Position numbers and translations under genes: made by a program. Positions 30,979 through 41,175 of a DNA stretch of 50,518 nt are shown here, one piece after another. Numbering within the stretch: position 1 is the first letter of the stretch; each line of letters opens with the position of its first letter. The notes beneath the pieces were generated by a model. That model ran no database searches. It was not told where the DNA came from and saw only the letters and a program-made list of their open reading frames with translations. Source of the DNA: Nemertoderma westbladi (taxonomy: Eukaryota; Xenacoelomorpha; Nemertodermatida; Nemertodermatidae); NCBI GenBank assembly GCA_032718475.1, contig JAUCBJ010002204.1, positions 1-50,518 of the forward strand, written 5' to 3'.

Positions 30979-32190
30979 ATGTCTTCGAATACTTTCAGTG
31001 ATGCTGCTTGGGACTTATTGGATCGTATCATGGCAGATGAAAGTGATTCTCAGTCCGGTGATGAGGAACAAGAGAAATGCGTCACGCCACCAACTGTTAA
31101 TAACGAAATCGGCAACACAAACAGCGGTATAAACGTTATCAGTTTTAAATCAGAATCGGAATCTATTTGCGGTACTTCTGAAGATAAATCTCAAAAGATC
31201 AAACAAGAGTTCTGTACAGATGAACAATATTCTAATAATCAAATCGACCACACCAACAGCGGTATAAACGTTATCAGTTTTAAATCAGAAGCGGGAGCTA
31301 TTTGCGGTACTTCTGAAGATAAATCTCGAGTTGTAAGACAAGATTTCTGTATTGGGAAACCATCTCCTTGTGAAGTTATTGATAAGTCCGTTCTCAAGTG
31401 TAAGCGAATTAATCGCAAAGTAAATTTAAAGAATCGTAAACAATCATTGCATAAAGGTATCAAGTGTGAATGCGGTTATTGTCACAAACAATTTAGTGAC
31501 AAACAGAGTCTGAAGAAACACATGGAATCAGTACATAAAGGCATCAAGTATAATTGTGGTTCTTGTGACAAACAATTCACTTACCAAGGATATCTGAAGA
31601 AACACATGGAATCAGTACATAAAAGTATCAAGTCTAAATGCGTTTATTGTGACAAACAATTCACGTACAATGGAAATCTAAAGAGACACATAGAATCAGT
31701 ACATAAAGGTATCAAGTATAATTGCGGTTCTTGTGACAAACAATTTAGTTACAAAGGAGTTCTAAAGAAACACATGGAATCAGTACATAAAGGCATCAAG
31801 TATAATTGCGGTTCTTGTGACAAAAAATTTAGTGACAAACAGAGTCTGAAGAAACACATGGAATCAGTACATAAAGGTATCAAGTATAATTGTGGTTCTT
31901 GTGACAAACAATTTAGTGACAAAGGACATCTGAAGAGACACATGGAATCAGTACATAAAGGTATCAAGTATAATTGCGGTTCCTGTGACAAACAATTTAG
32001 TTACAAAGGAGTTCTAAAGAAACACATGGAATGGGAATTTGGGAAAATGGGAAGGTGGATGGGAATGTGGGAAGGTAGATGGGAATGTAGGAAGATGGGA
32101 ATGTGGGAAGGTGGATTGGAATATGGGAAGGTGGATGGGAATGTGGGAAGGTGTGTGGGAATGTTGGAAGATGGGAATGTGGGAAGATAG
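30979..32190 (+). CDS. C2H2 zinc-finger protein, copy 1 (6 full fingers, minisatellite-encoded tail)
   Basis: 403 aa, probably a DNA-binding nuclear protein. Residues 1-150 are an acidic, Ser-rich N-terminus (DAAWDLLDRIMADESDSQSG) with a duplicated segment NTNSGINVISFKSE. Six CX2CX12HX4H fingers follow from about residue 158, joined by KGIKYN-type linkers rather than the common TGEKP. A seventh finger is cut at its first His, where the frame enters the G-rich minisatellite and adds about 50 Trp/Gly/Met-rich residues. Compared with the copies at 45026-46735 (16 fingers) and 42639-44672, the array is short. The N-terminus differs from the 46735 copy by mostly synonymous changes over the first 45 codons, a hint of selection on the protein. 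The native C-terminus is lost. Confidence 0.8.
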   Translation: MSSNTFSDAAWDLLDRIMADESDSQSGDEEQEKCVTPPTVNNEIGNTNSGINVISFKSESESICGTSEDKSQKIKQEFCTDEQYSNNQIDHTNSGINVISFKSEAGAICGTSEDKSRVVRQDFCIGKPSPCEVIDKSVLKCKRINRKVNLKNRKQSLHKGIKCECGYCHKQFSDKQSLKKHMESVHKGIKYNCGSCDKQFTYQGYLKKHMESVHKSIKSKCVYCDKQFTYNGNLKRHIESVHKGIKYNCGSCDKQFSYKGVLKKHMESVHKGIKYNCGSCDKKFSDKQSLKKHMESVHKGIKYNCGSCDKQFSDKGHLKRHMESVHKGIKYNCGSCDKQFSYKGVLKKHMEWEFGKMGRWMGMWEGRWECRKMGMWEGGLEYGKVDGNVGRCVGMLEDGNVGR

Positions 32191-33040
32191 GAATATGGGA
32201 AGATGGAAATATGGGAAGGTGGATGGGAATGTAGGAAGATGGGAATGTGGGAAGGTGGGTGGGAAGGTGGGAACGAATGAGACTACGGGAATGTGGGAAG
32301 ATGGGAATGAGGACTAAGGGAATGTGGAAAGATGAGAATGGGGGAAGATGGGATTGTGAGAATATGGGAATGTGGGAAGTTGGGTGGCAATGAGGAATAC
32401 GGGAATGTGGGAAGATGGGAATGTGGGAAGGTGGATGGAAATGTAGGAAGATGGGAATGTGGAAGGTGAATGGGAATATGGGAAGGTGGATGGGAATGTG
32501 TGAAGGTGGGAATGTAGCAAAATGGGAAGGTAGGAAGATGGGAATGTGGGAAGATGGCAATGTGGGAAGGTGGATGGGAATGTGGGAAGTTGGGGGGGGA
32601 ATGAGGAATACGGGAATGTGAATGTGGGAAGATGGGAATGTGGGAAGGTGGATGGGAATGTGGGAAGGTGGGTGGTAATGTGGGAATGTGGGTGGGAATA
32701 TGGGAAGGTGGGAATGTAGGAAGACGGGAATGTAGGAAGATGGGAATGTGGGAATATATGAATATGGGAAGATGGAAATGTGGGAAGGTGGATGGGAATG
32801 TAGGAAGATGGGAATGTGGGAAGGAGGGTGGGAATGTGGGAAGGTGGGTGGGAATGAGGAATACGGGAATGTGGGAATATGGGATTGTGGAAAGATGGGA
32901 ATGTGGAAAGGTGGGAGTGTGGGAAGTTGGGTGGGAATGAGGAATACGAGATTTTATGAAGATGGGAATGTGGGAAGGTGTTTGGGAATGTAGGAAGATG
33001 GGAATGTAGGAAGATGGGAATGTGGGAACGTAGGTAAAAT
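32030..33040 (+). repeat. G-rich minisatellite, GGGAATGTGGGAAGRTGG units
   Basis: About 1 kb of degenerate 10-12-bp units (GGGAATGTGGGAAGATGG), strongly purine-rich on the plus strand. GGG runs separated by 4-5 bases recur throughout, giving many matches to the G-quadruplex rule. It begins inside the last zinc-finger codons. Long apparent ORFs on both strands are by-products of the repeat. Confidence 0.9.
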
Positions 33041-33128
33041 TGGCAGGTAAAAACAACATTTATTGTTTTGGTTAGAAAATCCTGCCTCTGTGACCTGTTC
33101 TTTTCTTTTATTAGTAGGTAAAAATAAC

Positions 33129-33245
33129 GTCATTTCCATCTTCCTACATTCCCACCCATCTTCCCACATTCCCACCCACCTTCCCACATTCCCATCCTCC
33201 CACATTCCCATCCATCTCCCACATTCCCATCTTCCGACATTCCCA
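33129..33245 (-). repeat. Inverted segment of the same minisatellite
   Basis: TTCCCACATTCCCATCTTCC units on the plus strand, i.e. the array in opposite orientation, separated from the main block by one TTGGTTAGAAAA word. The two can fold back on each other. Confidence 0.8.
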
Positions 33246-34097
33246 TCTTCAAAACAACAAACAATATTGTTACCTAAGGAGGGAAAGGAACAGGTTGCAC
33301 TGGGGGACTTTTCTAACCAAAACAATAAACGATATTGTTACCTAAGGAGGAAAAGGAACAGGTTGCAGTGGGGGACTTTTCTAACCATAACAATAAACGA
33401 TATTGTTAACAATTGAGGGAATGTTTACTAAATCGTAAGAACCTATGTTCCTAAATATTAATGTTCAACTGATACCTTCATCTCCATCAATAACGTTCCT
33501 TTCAATCGGACAAATGGACATAAGAAAACCCACTCAATAATTATACAAATATTAGCAGCAACATCTCAAGCATTTCTAAAAAGCGGCTGGACCACTTGAT
33601 GGTATAACGTGGATATAGTAGCAGTGGCATTGAAAGCAGCAGCACTACCATCGCAAAAACACTACCATCGATCTTACACAAAGTAAAGTTCATGAACTTG
33701 GCCAAACTGATTTAAGGGGGATTTTCGGACAACTCTTCGATTTATCACTCTCAGCGTTTCAAAATTGTTTGGTTTTGGCTAAAATTTGGAATATAGGTGC
33801 ATAAGATGTTATTCTACATGACAGGTCAGAAATTTTTTTTTTCACTATTTCATATTAGTTAATACAATAAAATAGGACATGGGGTCTTCCCTCAGATACT
33901 ACCTAGCGACAAAAAAATTTCTCATATTTTGTACCAAAATGGTGTTTGGTCTTCCCAACCATCCCCCCCCCCCCCTCCCTTAATACCATATTATATAAAA
34001 ATATTTCGCGGATTATTAAATGTCGGATCATATTAGTAATTTCATTTTACATAATCTAACAGGCACCAGAGATCTCAACACAGAAATATATAGGGAC
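33246..34097 (-). repeat. Right inverted arm of the zinc-finger unit
   Basis: Mirror of 29761-30240, with two units of the CAATATCGTTTATTGTT family, then the segment up to CAGGCACCAGAGATCTCAAC. It is interrupted by a 264-bp insertion at 33716-33979. Confidence 0.75.
33716..33979. mobile_element. TTAA-flanked 264-bp MITE-like insertion
   Basis: Flanked by TTAA at 33712-33715 and 33980-33983. Its ends are weakly inverted (GGGGGATT and CCCCCTCCC). The other arm of the unit reads through with no insertion (near 29880). TTAA duplication is the hallmark of piggyBac transposition. It includes a 13-base C run. Confidence 0.55.
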
Positions 34098-35428
34098 ATT
34101 ATGGTCACTGTTATCTTTTATGAGAACAGTAGATTGTCCTAATACTACACGTTGCAACGGGGCTGTGAGGTTGAGACTAATCTGGAATCATCAACTTAAA
34201 AATGTTAGTATGTCCTATATAGGGCTTGGTACTGTATTACATACACCAAGGCATGGAACTCATTTCCTAGACCGCGACTGAATTCAAAGCTGGAGCACAA
34301 TTATAGCAAAAACTCATTCCTGGGTCAACTAAATCCGCGATAAAAACACCAACGTGCAATCGACAGTTTTTTCATTTCATTTGAAATAGTATTATTGTAG
34401 GGCGAGCCAGGAAAGTAAGCGAGCTTAGCATACGGTACGGGTACAAATAACTCAATCGGTGTGTCTGTAGATCTGTCGTTCTGTAGATCCGTGTTTTTAT
34501 ACGTTAACAACTCGATCAATCCTCGATAAAATATAACCAAACTTGGTACACATGTGCTGCGTGAATCCTTTCATGTTTTGTGTAGGGGCATCTCATTATG
34601 ATCAAAAGGCTTTCCGAGCTGCACGATAAATTAATGTGCTGTGTGAAGAGGAAGTGGTACGTGAAACCTTCACGTACTGTGCGAAGGTTTCACGTGCTGC
34701 GCATAGCTTAATGTTCTGTGTAAAGGCTTATTGAAAAAATATATGGAAATTGTTATATAATTTTGAAATTTTGTTGAAGGTTGTATCATTATACCATGAC
34801 TACTTATTAAGAAATGGCGAAATGGTATGCCATCAAATCTAAACACCAAAATGAAATTTGTTCACGGGCTGCGCGCAGGGTTTTTGGGCACGCGGTCTAA
34901 AAATTCAACAGGTTTTTAAAAGTGGGTTGGGGTTTATTTGAACCAAGATTCATGAACTCCATTGGGAAATCACAAAATGGGTAGGAGATAGATAACCAAT
35001 GGGAAAAGAAAAGGAGATATCAGTTACATGAAAATAGCCGGAAAATTTGATATGTATTGTTCTTAAACTTAAAAAATGCATTTATCTTTGAATTGTATTT
35101 TTCACATTTAAAATACTACTACTCAGCCATTTCTTAACCAATTGTCGACATTTTTTTTGTTTCATTTGTTTTCGGCTTTTAATCAAAAATTATAATTTTG
35201 AATTGTGCCATATTCATTTCTTGAAATTTGTTAATATGCTGTATAATAAATAATAATTAATATTAGTTAATAATATTAAAAAAAAAATAAAGATCCAAAA
35301 AATGTAACTGATTAGTTTTGTGGAGCCAATGGTGCTGATTCAGAAAAACCTAATATCGAAAATTTTCTCCCAAAATTGGGAGAAAAAAATTGTAGTGTTT
35401 TTAGTGAAATTAATAATTTCGCTGGTGG

Positions 35429-35441
35429 CCGCTAGAGGGCG
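35429..35441 (+). promoter_or_regulatory. CTCF-like motif (copy D)
   Basis: CCGCTAGAGGGCG, identical to 602-614. Confidence 0.3.
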
Positions 35442-35585
35442 ACGCAAATTTAAAAATGTTTTATTTGAACCCAATCTTTGGCTATATGTTGATCACCCTA
35501 AAGGTATAAAATATATAAAACTACCCGCGAACACAAATTATAGCCATCTGGAAAAAGCTCCATAAGGGGGTATACCGTCACACCC

Positions 35586-35608
35586 GGGGGGGGGGGGGGG
35601 GGGGGGGG
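35586..35608 (+). repeat. 23-base poly(G) run after CCC
   Basis: Context GTCACACCC then 23 G, then GTGACC. In copies A and C the same position is a pure C run in this orientation. Confidence 0.9.
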
Positions 35609-35787
35609 TGACCACCTTAGCCTTCAACTCACTCTCCCGACCACGTATGTTCAGCATACTGGCAGCATATGGTATTCCTGAGGAAATTACTGCAGCGATC
35701 AGTTCACTGTAAGATGGTTCCACCACATTTGTGTTTAATGCTGATGGTGACTCAGATCCATTCGAAGTGTTATAGAGAATCCTGGTA

Positions 35788-35880
35788 TACAGACGTTTCG
35801 GCCTAGGACGTTTCGGTCCAAGACATTTCGGCCCGGACATTTCGGCCCGGACGATTCGGCCCGGACGTTTCGGCCCATGA
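35788..35880 (+). repeat. GACGTTTCGGCCC minisatellite (copy D)
   Basis: Six units, as in 957-1043, ending at GGCCCATGACTGT. The TIR element that follows in copies A and C is absent here. Confidence 0.8.
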
Positions 35881-36919
35881 CTGTAACCGAATGAAAAGGC
35901 CAACTTGTTTGATATGATAATAAAAAAAATTAAATTATTATTCATTAAAATTATAATTATTTCACAATAACATACAAACACATAATGAAATATCTTTCAT
36001 GAAATGGCTATTTAATTTATTTCAAAATAAAATAAACATTATGCATGTGGTGCTCTGCCACATTATGTTTTGCGGCCGAAAAAATGCAAGTCAGAACAAT
36101 ACTTTTGGTACCAAGTACCACATTGCTAATATACTACAGTACTAAAGCGAATCAATTTCACGAACCATGTAGGGCTTAAATCTCGTCGGATCGATATATT
36201 TTGGAGATACTTCATTAATTGTAAACATTACTCAATTGATAATTGTTGTAGCTGGACAGTGTGTTGCAGCTACAGTATGTCTTAATGATCTGTGGAAACA
36301 ATAACTCTCATCTTCGATGGTAGATGATTTATACCCTTAGATAACGACGTATAATGCTTTTATTAATACATATTTTATTTCACTTCACATCCACTCTGGT
36401 CCTTTTAATACGCATTTCCTCTAAATTTAAATTTAATACGCATATATTTCATCTAAATTTAAATTTAATACGCATATATTTTATCTCATTCCATATGACA
36501 TCCAGTCTGTCTCATAATTATTAGCAATGCCCCTTTAATGGAATATTTCTTATCTATTGTACTTTATTTATTGACTCACATTTTAAAATACATATGTCTT
36601 TAACTATTACTTTACCTTTATTATATTACCTATTACCTTTACTGTTACTTACTTTTAACTATCTAACTTAACTGTATTAACTAATGTTAATTTGTCAGCA
36701 TATGTTATCTTTGTTCTAAGTTACAGTATGGTGTAAATTTATATTAATAAATAATAATAATAATATTACATTAGTTATTATTTATAAATATAATGTAGAA
36801 CTTCGATCTTGACGACTTTCAAACAAGTGTCGGAGCTGTTCCTACTGACAACTCCTCTTGTAACGAATGTAACAACTATACAAAACAAATATATTGAAAA
36901 ACTAATTATTAATAGCTTA

Positions 36920-37352
36920 CCCGGTATCCTCCACAGGGAGACAGACTTGCGCCATTCTTGTTCATAATTGTGGATTTTCTACGCATGTCCTTAGACCATC
37001 TTAACAAAGATGGGGTGATGGTAACAGCACCTACTGGCACAAGAAGTAGGTAAAATCCAGCAAAGTACCTTACTGATCTAGACTTTTCTGAGACTTAGGG
37101 GTAATGTCAGAATCACTAGAGGGAGCCCAAAGGCTCCTCTACTCATTGGATCAGGTTGTTTCTAGTGTTGTTTGTAAACTCCAAGAAGACCAAAATCATG
37201 AGGGTGAACCTAGACAGCCCTCAATAAATTTCGGATCGTAAGAGCATAAGCTCTAGCTACGGCTTGCTTGAGCACGTGGATAACTTCTGCTACTTGGGAT
37301 CATTGATCCGAAAGTCAGGTGAAGACATTCGGATACGTAAGCGGAAGGCATA
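36920..37352 (+). pseudogene. RTE-like LINE reverse-transcriptase fragment (copy D)
   Basis: Same broken RT scrap as 23825-24245: YLTDLDFSET at the expected catalytic site, then VDNFCYLGSLIRKSGEDIRIR. It contains stops and frameshifts and is fused to the ORF1-like sequence at the same junction as in copy B. Confidence 0.7.
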
Positions 37353-37371
37353 TCCGACAAGACTATCTGGA

Positions 37372-38162
37372 ATGGCCAACAGTATCGGCAAACAGATAAA
37401 CGATGAAATTGATCGTCATTTAATGCAATCACCAAGCGTAGAAGTAGAGGATCAACAAGGAGAATCAGCCAGCCACAATGAAGATCGAACAAACAATCTT
37501 CTATCTTCCAAGGAACGGAAATCTCTTGTCAATTCAATTAAGACCCTAATCGACTACGAAATTAACCAAATGCATGACAAACTTCAACTATTATCACAAA
37601 ATCTAAAGGAAGCTAAGGTTTTGTTGAAAGATCTTCAACTTGAACAAGATAGGATCGAACAGTTCTCACGCACTAATTGTTTACTCCTACACGGAATCCC
37701 TAATGAACGAAAATCTGAGTAAAACGAAGACGACACTGTTCATGATGTCCTCAAATTCATCAATGACGACATGGAGGTTCCGATTTCGGAGGAAGATATT
37801 GATCGCTGCCACCGGTTACCTGTTGATACATGCCAAGATTCGAATCCAGCTATATTTATAAAATTTGTGCGATACCGGTGTCGGTCTACCCATGGAATAC
37901 TAAACATAGATCTATATTTAGTATTCCATGGTCTACGGTATTGCGCTCTGCATTTAAGCTGCATTCTACTGGGAAGTTCATAACCGAGTCGCTCACCAAA
38001 CGCCGCTACGACGCGCTGAAGAAAATAAGAGAGAAAGGGGTTGGTTGGTCGATGGATGGCCGTCTATTTGCTAACTGTCTTTCTGGATACGCAACACCAA
38101 TCGATGATATCAACGATCTGAGGCTAGTCAAAGACATCAGTACAGAGGAGAAGATGATGTGA
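37372..38162 (+). pseudogene. LINE ORF1-like protein remnant (copy D)
   Basis: Coiled coil (DKLQLLSQNLKEAKVLLKDL), then TNCLLLHGIPNERKSE, DIDRCHRLPV and, in another frame, RSAFKLHSTGKFITESLTKR to a stop at 38162. This arrangement is typical of ORF1 proteins of CR1/L2-type LINEs, which bind RNA. Two lesions break the frame: a stop after KSE and the 47-nt palindromic insertion plus duplication at 37890-37936. Confidence 0.7.
37890..37931. mobile_element. 42-bp near-perfect palindromic insertion with TCTAC duplication
   Basis: CCATGGAATACTAAA, then a centre TAGATCTA, then TTTAGTATTCCATGG. One base pair in the 42-mer is mismatched. TCTAC flanks it at 37885-37889 and 37932-37936. It adds 47 nt in total and shifts the ORF1 frame. 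The orthologous insertion in copy B shows that it predates the B/D duplication. Confidence 0.65.
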
Positions 38163-38564
38163 AGTGGCAAGAATACATTTCTCGGATTCAAATAAATACA
38201 AAAGTTAATTTTTAAAATATTTATCTCTTAGGTTAGAATTATACAAATGCTAGTTAAATATTATACTACAGTAGGATAGGAAAGATTAGACTACATTAAG
38301 TTTCTGCTTCCGTTTAAAACTGCATCCTATATACAGTAGTTAGCTACGCCATACTATATCACATAAGACCTACGTAGTGATATCTGTGAGGGTCAGATGA
38401 AAGGGATAGACTGACAATTGGGTGAGGATTGGGTTCATGGGGTATTTATAGGTCGCGGCTAGATCATTAGGATTTAGTCTAATAGCTTAGGTATAAAATA
38501 AACTTATTTAGGTAGTAAGCTAATTTTATTTTTAACTATAAGTCCAACTCTGCTACTTTTAAAT

Positions 38565-40265
38565 TTCTTTATATGACCAGAAAAAAATGTTCCTTCTGTT
38601 ATAGAATAATTAACAAAAATGTTGCTGATATACAGTGTGCATCTTGCTCACACATACAGTATGTCACATAAAATGTTTACCGGGTATGGAACGAAAAGAC
38701 TATAACTATTTTAGGAACTTAGACCATTGGTTATGTCTTAGTTGTATAGAGAATTCCCTGCCATTCCAAAAAATCAAAAATTACGAAGAATATATTTTAA
38801 CTTTATTTAACTTCCGTTTACCATCTGTGGTGAATCTTGATCTCTTAGATAATACATTTTTTGGACGATGATTTAATGAACCTATGGATTTGATCCTGAT
38901 GCAAAATTTTTCAATAACTTCAATCCAAAATGTAAATATTACAAAAATCCATCCGAAGTTGGTTGTATTGTAAGGCGGAGCAATCATTTGCTATAATGCA
39001 GGCTAAGTTCAGAAGATTAAATAAAAATTTAGAAGAACTTGAACAATTATTGCTATGTTTAAATAATCAACCAGCGGTTATAGGACTGAGTGAAACATGG
39101 CAAACCGAACAAAATCACGACTTGTTTCCTTCGAAAAACTATAATTTTTTCTACAATTCTCGAAAAGATACTGTAGGTGGGGGTGCTGGAATATACGTCC
39201 GTGACGACCTTGAGTGTGATAGGCGACACGACTTAAGATCTTTTAAGAGCGGTTTATATGAGACAATTTTTGTTTAATGGAGTAGAGGAAACAATAAAAA
39301 TGTAATTTTTGGAAACATATATAGTCCCCCCAATACATATATCCAGGCATTTCTGGAGCTGCTAAAAATAGACCTTGAAAAAATATAAATAATGAAAGGA
39401 AGATATGATATTTAAGTGGAAATTTTAACATTAATATTCTACACGCAAATGATTGCTCAGTGCCGCAAAATTTCATTGAGTTATTAAATCAAACATTTTT
39501 CGATCTACTAGTTAACAAACCAACACGAATTACGGAGCACACTGCAACCTCATTTGATAATATTTTAACTAATAACTACACTACCATTATACTGGAATCT
39601 TGTTAGCCAATATTTCAGATCATCTACCTATCATAACGTTTTGTATATGATACTTGAAAGTACCAACAAACTGACTAATGGGGCTTGGTGGGCAAAAAAA
39701 TTATACTTTAGTGATGAACTGTTAGAAAAATTAAAGGGTAATTTAAAAGGGTAAATTAGTAAAAGTTGGGGTGTAATAAAGTCGCTAATGCCCTCCCATA
39801 AAAGAAAATCACAATACACCTCATCGTTCCTTGTAATAAATAGATTTGTGGAAGATGGCACTGAGATTGCAAACGGATTCAATGAGCACTACTCGTCATT
39901 TGGGCAACAACTAGCAGCAAAAATACCTTCAACCAATGAATCGATTTACAAATACCTACAAGGTGGGCAATGCACATCAATGTTTCTCTCAAAAATTTCA
40001 AAAGATGAACTCAAAAATATAGTTTCCTCCTTAGCTAATAAACAAGCAATTGGACCTGATCTAATAAATCCATCTATAATAAAATATGTATTTAATCATA
40101 TTACTGACCCTTTGCTACACATAATTAACTCCTTTGGAAACTGGAATTGTTCCTAGAGCTATGAAAATAGCAAAAATTACTCCTATTTGCAAATCAACTT
40201 CCTTGGCTCAATTTAAATGCAGATGTAAACGAATCGTCATCGACTCTTACAACTCAGAATAAATA
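38565..40265 (+). pseudogene. CR1/L2-type LINE, decayed, with RT core deleted
   Basis: In order: a PHD-like Cys/His segment (CSFC, CASC, IKCLPGM, WLCLSC) at about 38590-38770; endonuclease motifs NNQPAVIGLSETW, GGGAGIYV (39080-39200), NIYSPPN and KPTRITEHTATSFDNILTN (about 39510-39570); then the start of RT (SLANKQAIGPDLINPSIIKY, 40036-40090; AMKIAKITPICK). The RT catalytic core is missing. SLAQFKCRCKR and an AT-rich tail follow at once, suggesting an internal deletion. Many stops and frameshifts. In life it would nick DNA and reverse-transcribe itself. Confidence 0.7.
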
Positions 40266-40635
40266 TATAATTAAAATAGATATATAATAATATCATTATA
40301 AGTCAACAACTCGTGTCATAACAGTCATTAATTTCTATGTTTATGTCTTTTACCTGTTCGTATTTTTATAATATAATGAAAGCAACATAAATTATATTAC
40401 ATATTTTCTCCAAAATATTTGATCTTGGGATCCTCCCATGCGCACAAGCGATGCTTTGTATGTGTGGATTACCAGGCGGAGTTGATTTACAGAAGGGTAG
40501 AGTAGATGTTCCATTAATAGGTAGGTGGGGGGGGGGGGGGGGGGGGGGCTGATATTTGCATGGTGAGGTTTTACTTAGTAGTCTATATTATTAAGCAAAT
40601 ACACGAGCTTTCACGACCTCAACAATCAATCAATC
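40266..40635. other. AT-rich spacer with poly(G)
   Basis: No gene. A 22-base G run lies at 40527-40548. Confidence 0.6.
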
Positions 40636-41175
40636 AAATGCATGGGCAGCGTTAAATAGTCTGTCAAAGATTTGGAAGTCCCATAGAATAAAACGGAACC
40701 TTAAGGTTCGATTATTTTTGGCTGCAGTAGGCCTACCAGTACTCCTATATGGTAGTCCATGCTGGGCTCTAACTGCCGAGGACACCAAATTTCTGGATGG
40801 CATTGCACTTTCACAAGAATGCTGCGCCGGGTTCACTGTCTCAACTACAATGAACACATCTCCAATCAGTCTCTATACAACATAGCAGGTGTTCCATTAG
40901 TCTCCCCTGCTTGATACTATAACAAAGCCCCCTCCGCTTTGTAGGACATTGCTTTGGCTGTGAGAACCAGCCAGTGCATATGAGAACCAGCCAGTGCATA
41001 ATCTTGTGCTTCGGCAGCCTCGAGTAGTGAATAAGCATGGTGGACGCCCATGACTTTCTGAGACTCATCCTAAAGGACACTGGCCTTGTAGATGCGGATG
41101 ATCTAGAAAATGTCATGGGTGATAGAGAGTCGTGGCGGCGCAATTTCGTGGACAATCCGGCACAGCATTCTTAAT
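40636..41175 (+). pseudogene. RTE-like LINE C-terminal RT fragment
   Basis: Translation across frameshifts gives LSKIWKSHRIKRNLKVRLF, LLYGSPCWALTAEDTKFLDG and, near the end, KDTGLVDADDLENVMGDRES. It corresponds to 47605-48256. A 20-bp direct duplication (TGAGAACCAGCCAGTGCATA, 40960-41000) is present. 5' truncated and non-functional. Confidence 0.7.

Larger units (their letters stand above)
29761..34097. mobile_element. TIR-bounded unit carrying a C2H2 zinc-finger gene and minisatellite
   Basis: The outer ends are long inverted repeats. CCCTGTATATTTCTGTGCTG at 29761 is mirrored up to about 34097, and matching continues through 29797-30240 versus about 33260-34050. Shared inner landmarks are the segment before GGAACATAGGTTCTTA and the CAATATCGTTTATTGTT words. 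Inside are the gene at 30979 and the G-rich array. A lone copy of the left arm sits at 49700-50065. I cannot name the superfamily: no transposase is present and the target duplication is unclear. It may be a non-autonomous transposon that captured a host gene. Confidence 0.55.
34400..38520 (+). repeat. Interspersed repeat, copy D
   Basis: Direct copy of B and, over 34430-35885, inverted copy of the outer part of C with its flank. Contains the empty-site version of the BEL target (GTAGGGGCATCTCATTATG near 34585). Its homopolymer (35586-35608) is G where copies A and C have C in the same orientation. The stretch 35885-36910 is AT-rich with no gene. Confidence 0.85.

Noticed and set aside
31997-33059. 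Long minus-strand His/Pro/Ile-rich frames (187 and 258 aa)
   Set aside because: They arise from the minisatellite having no stop codons in that frame, not from a gene.
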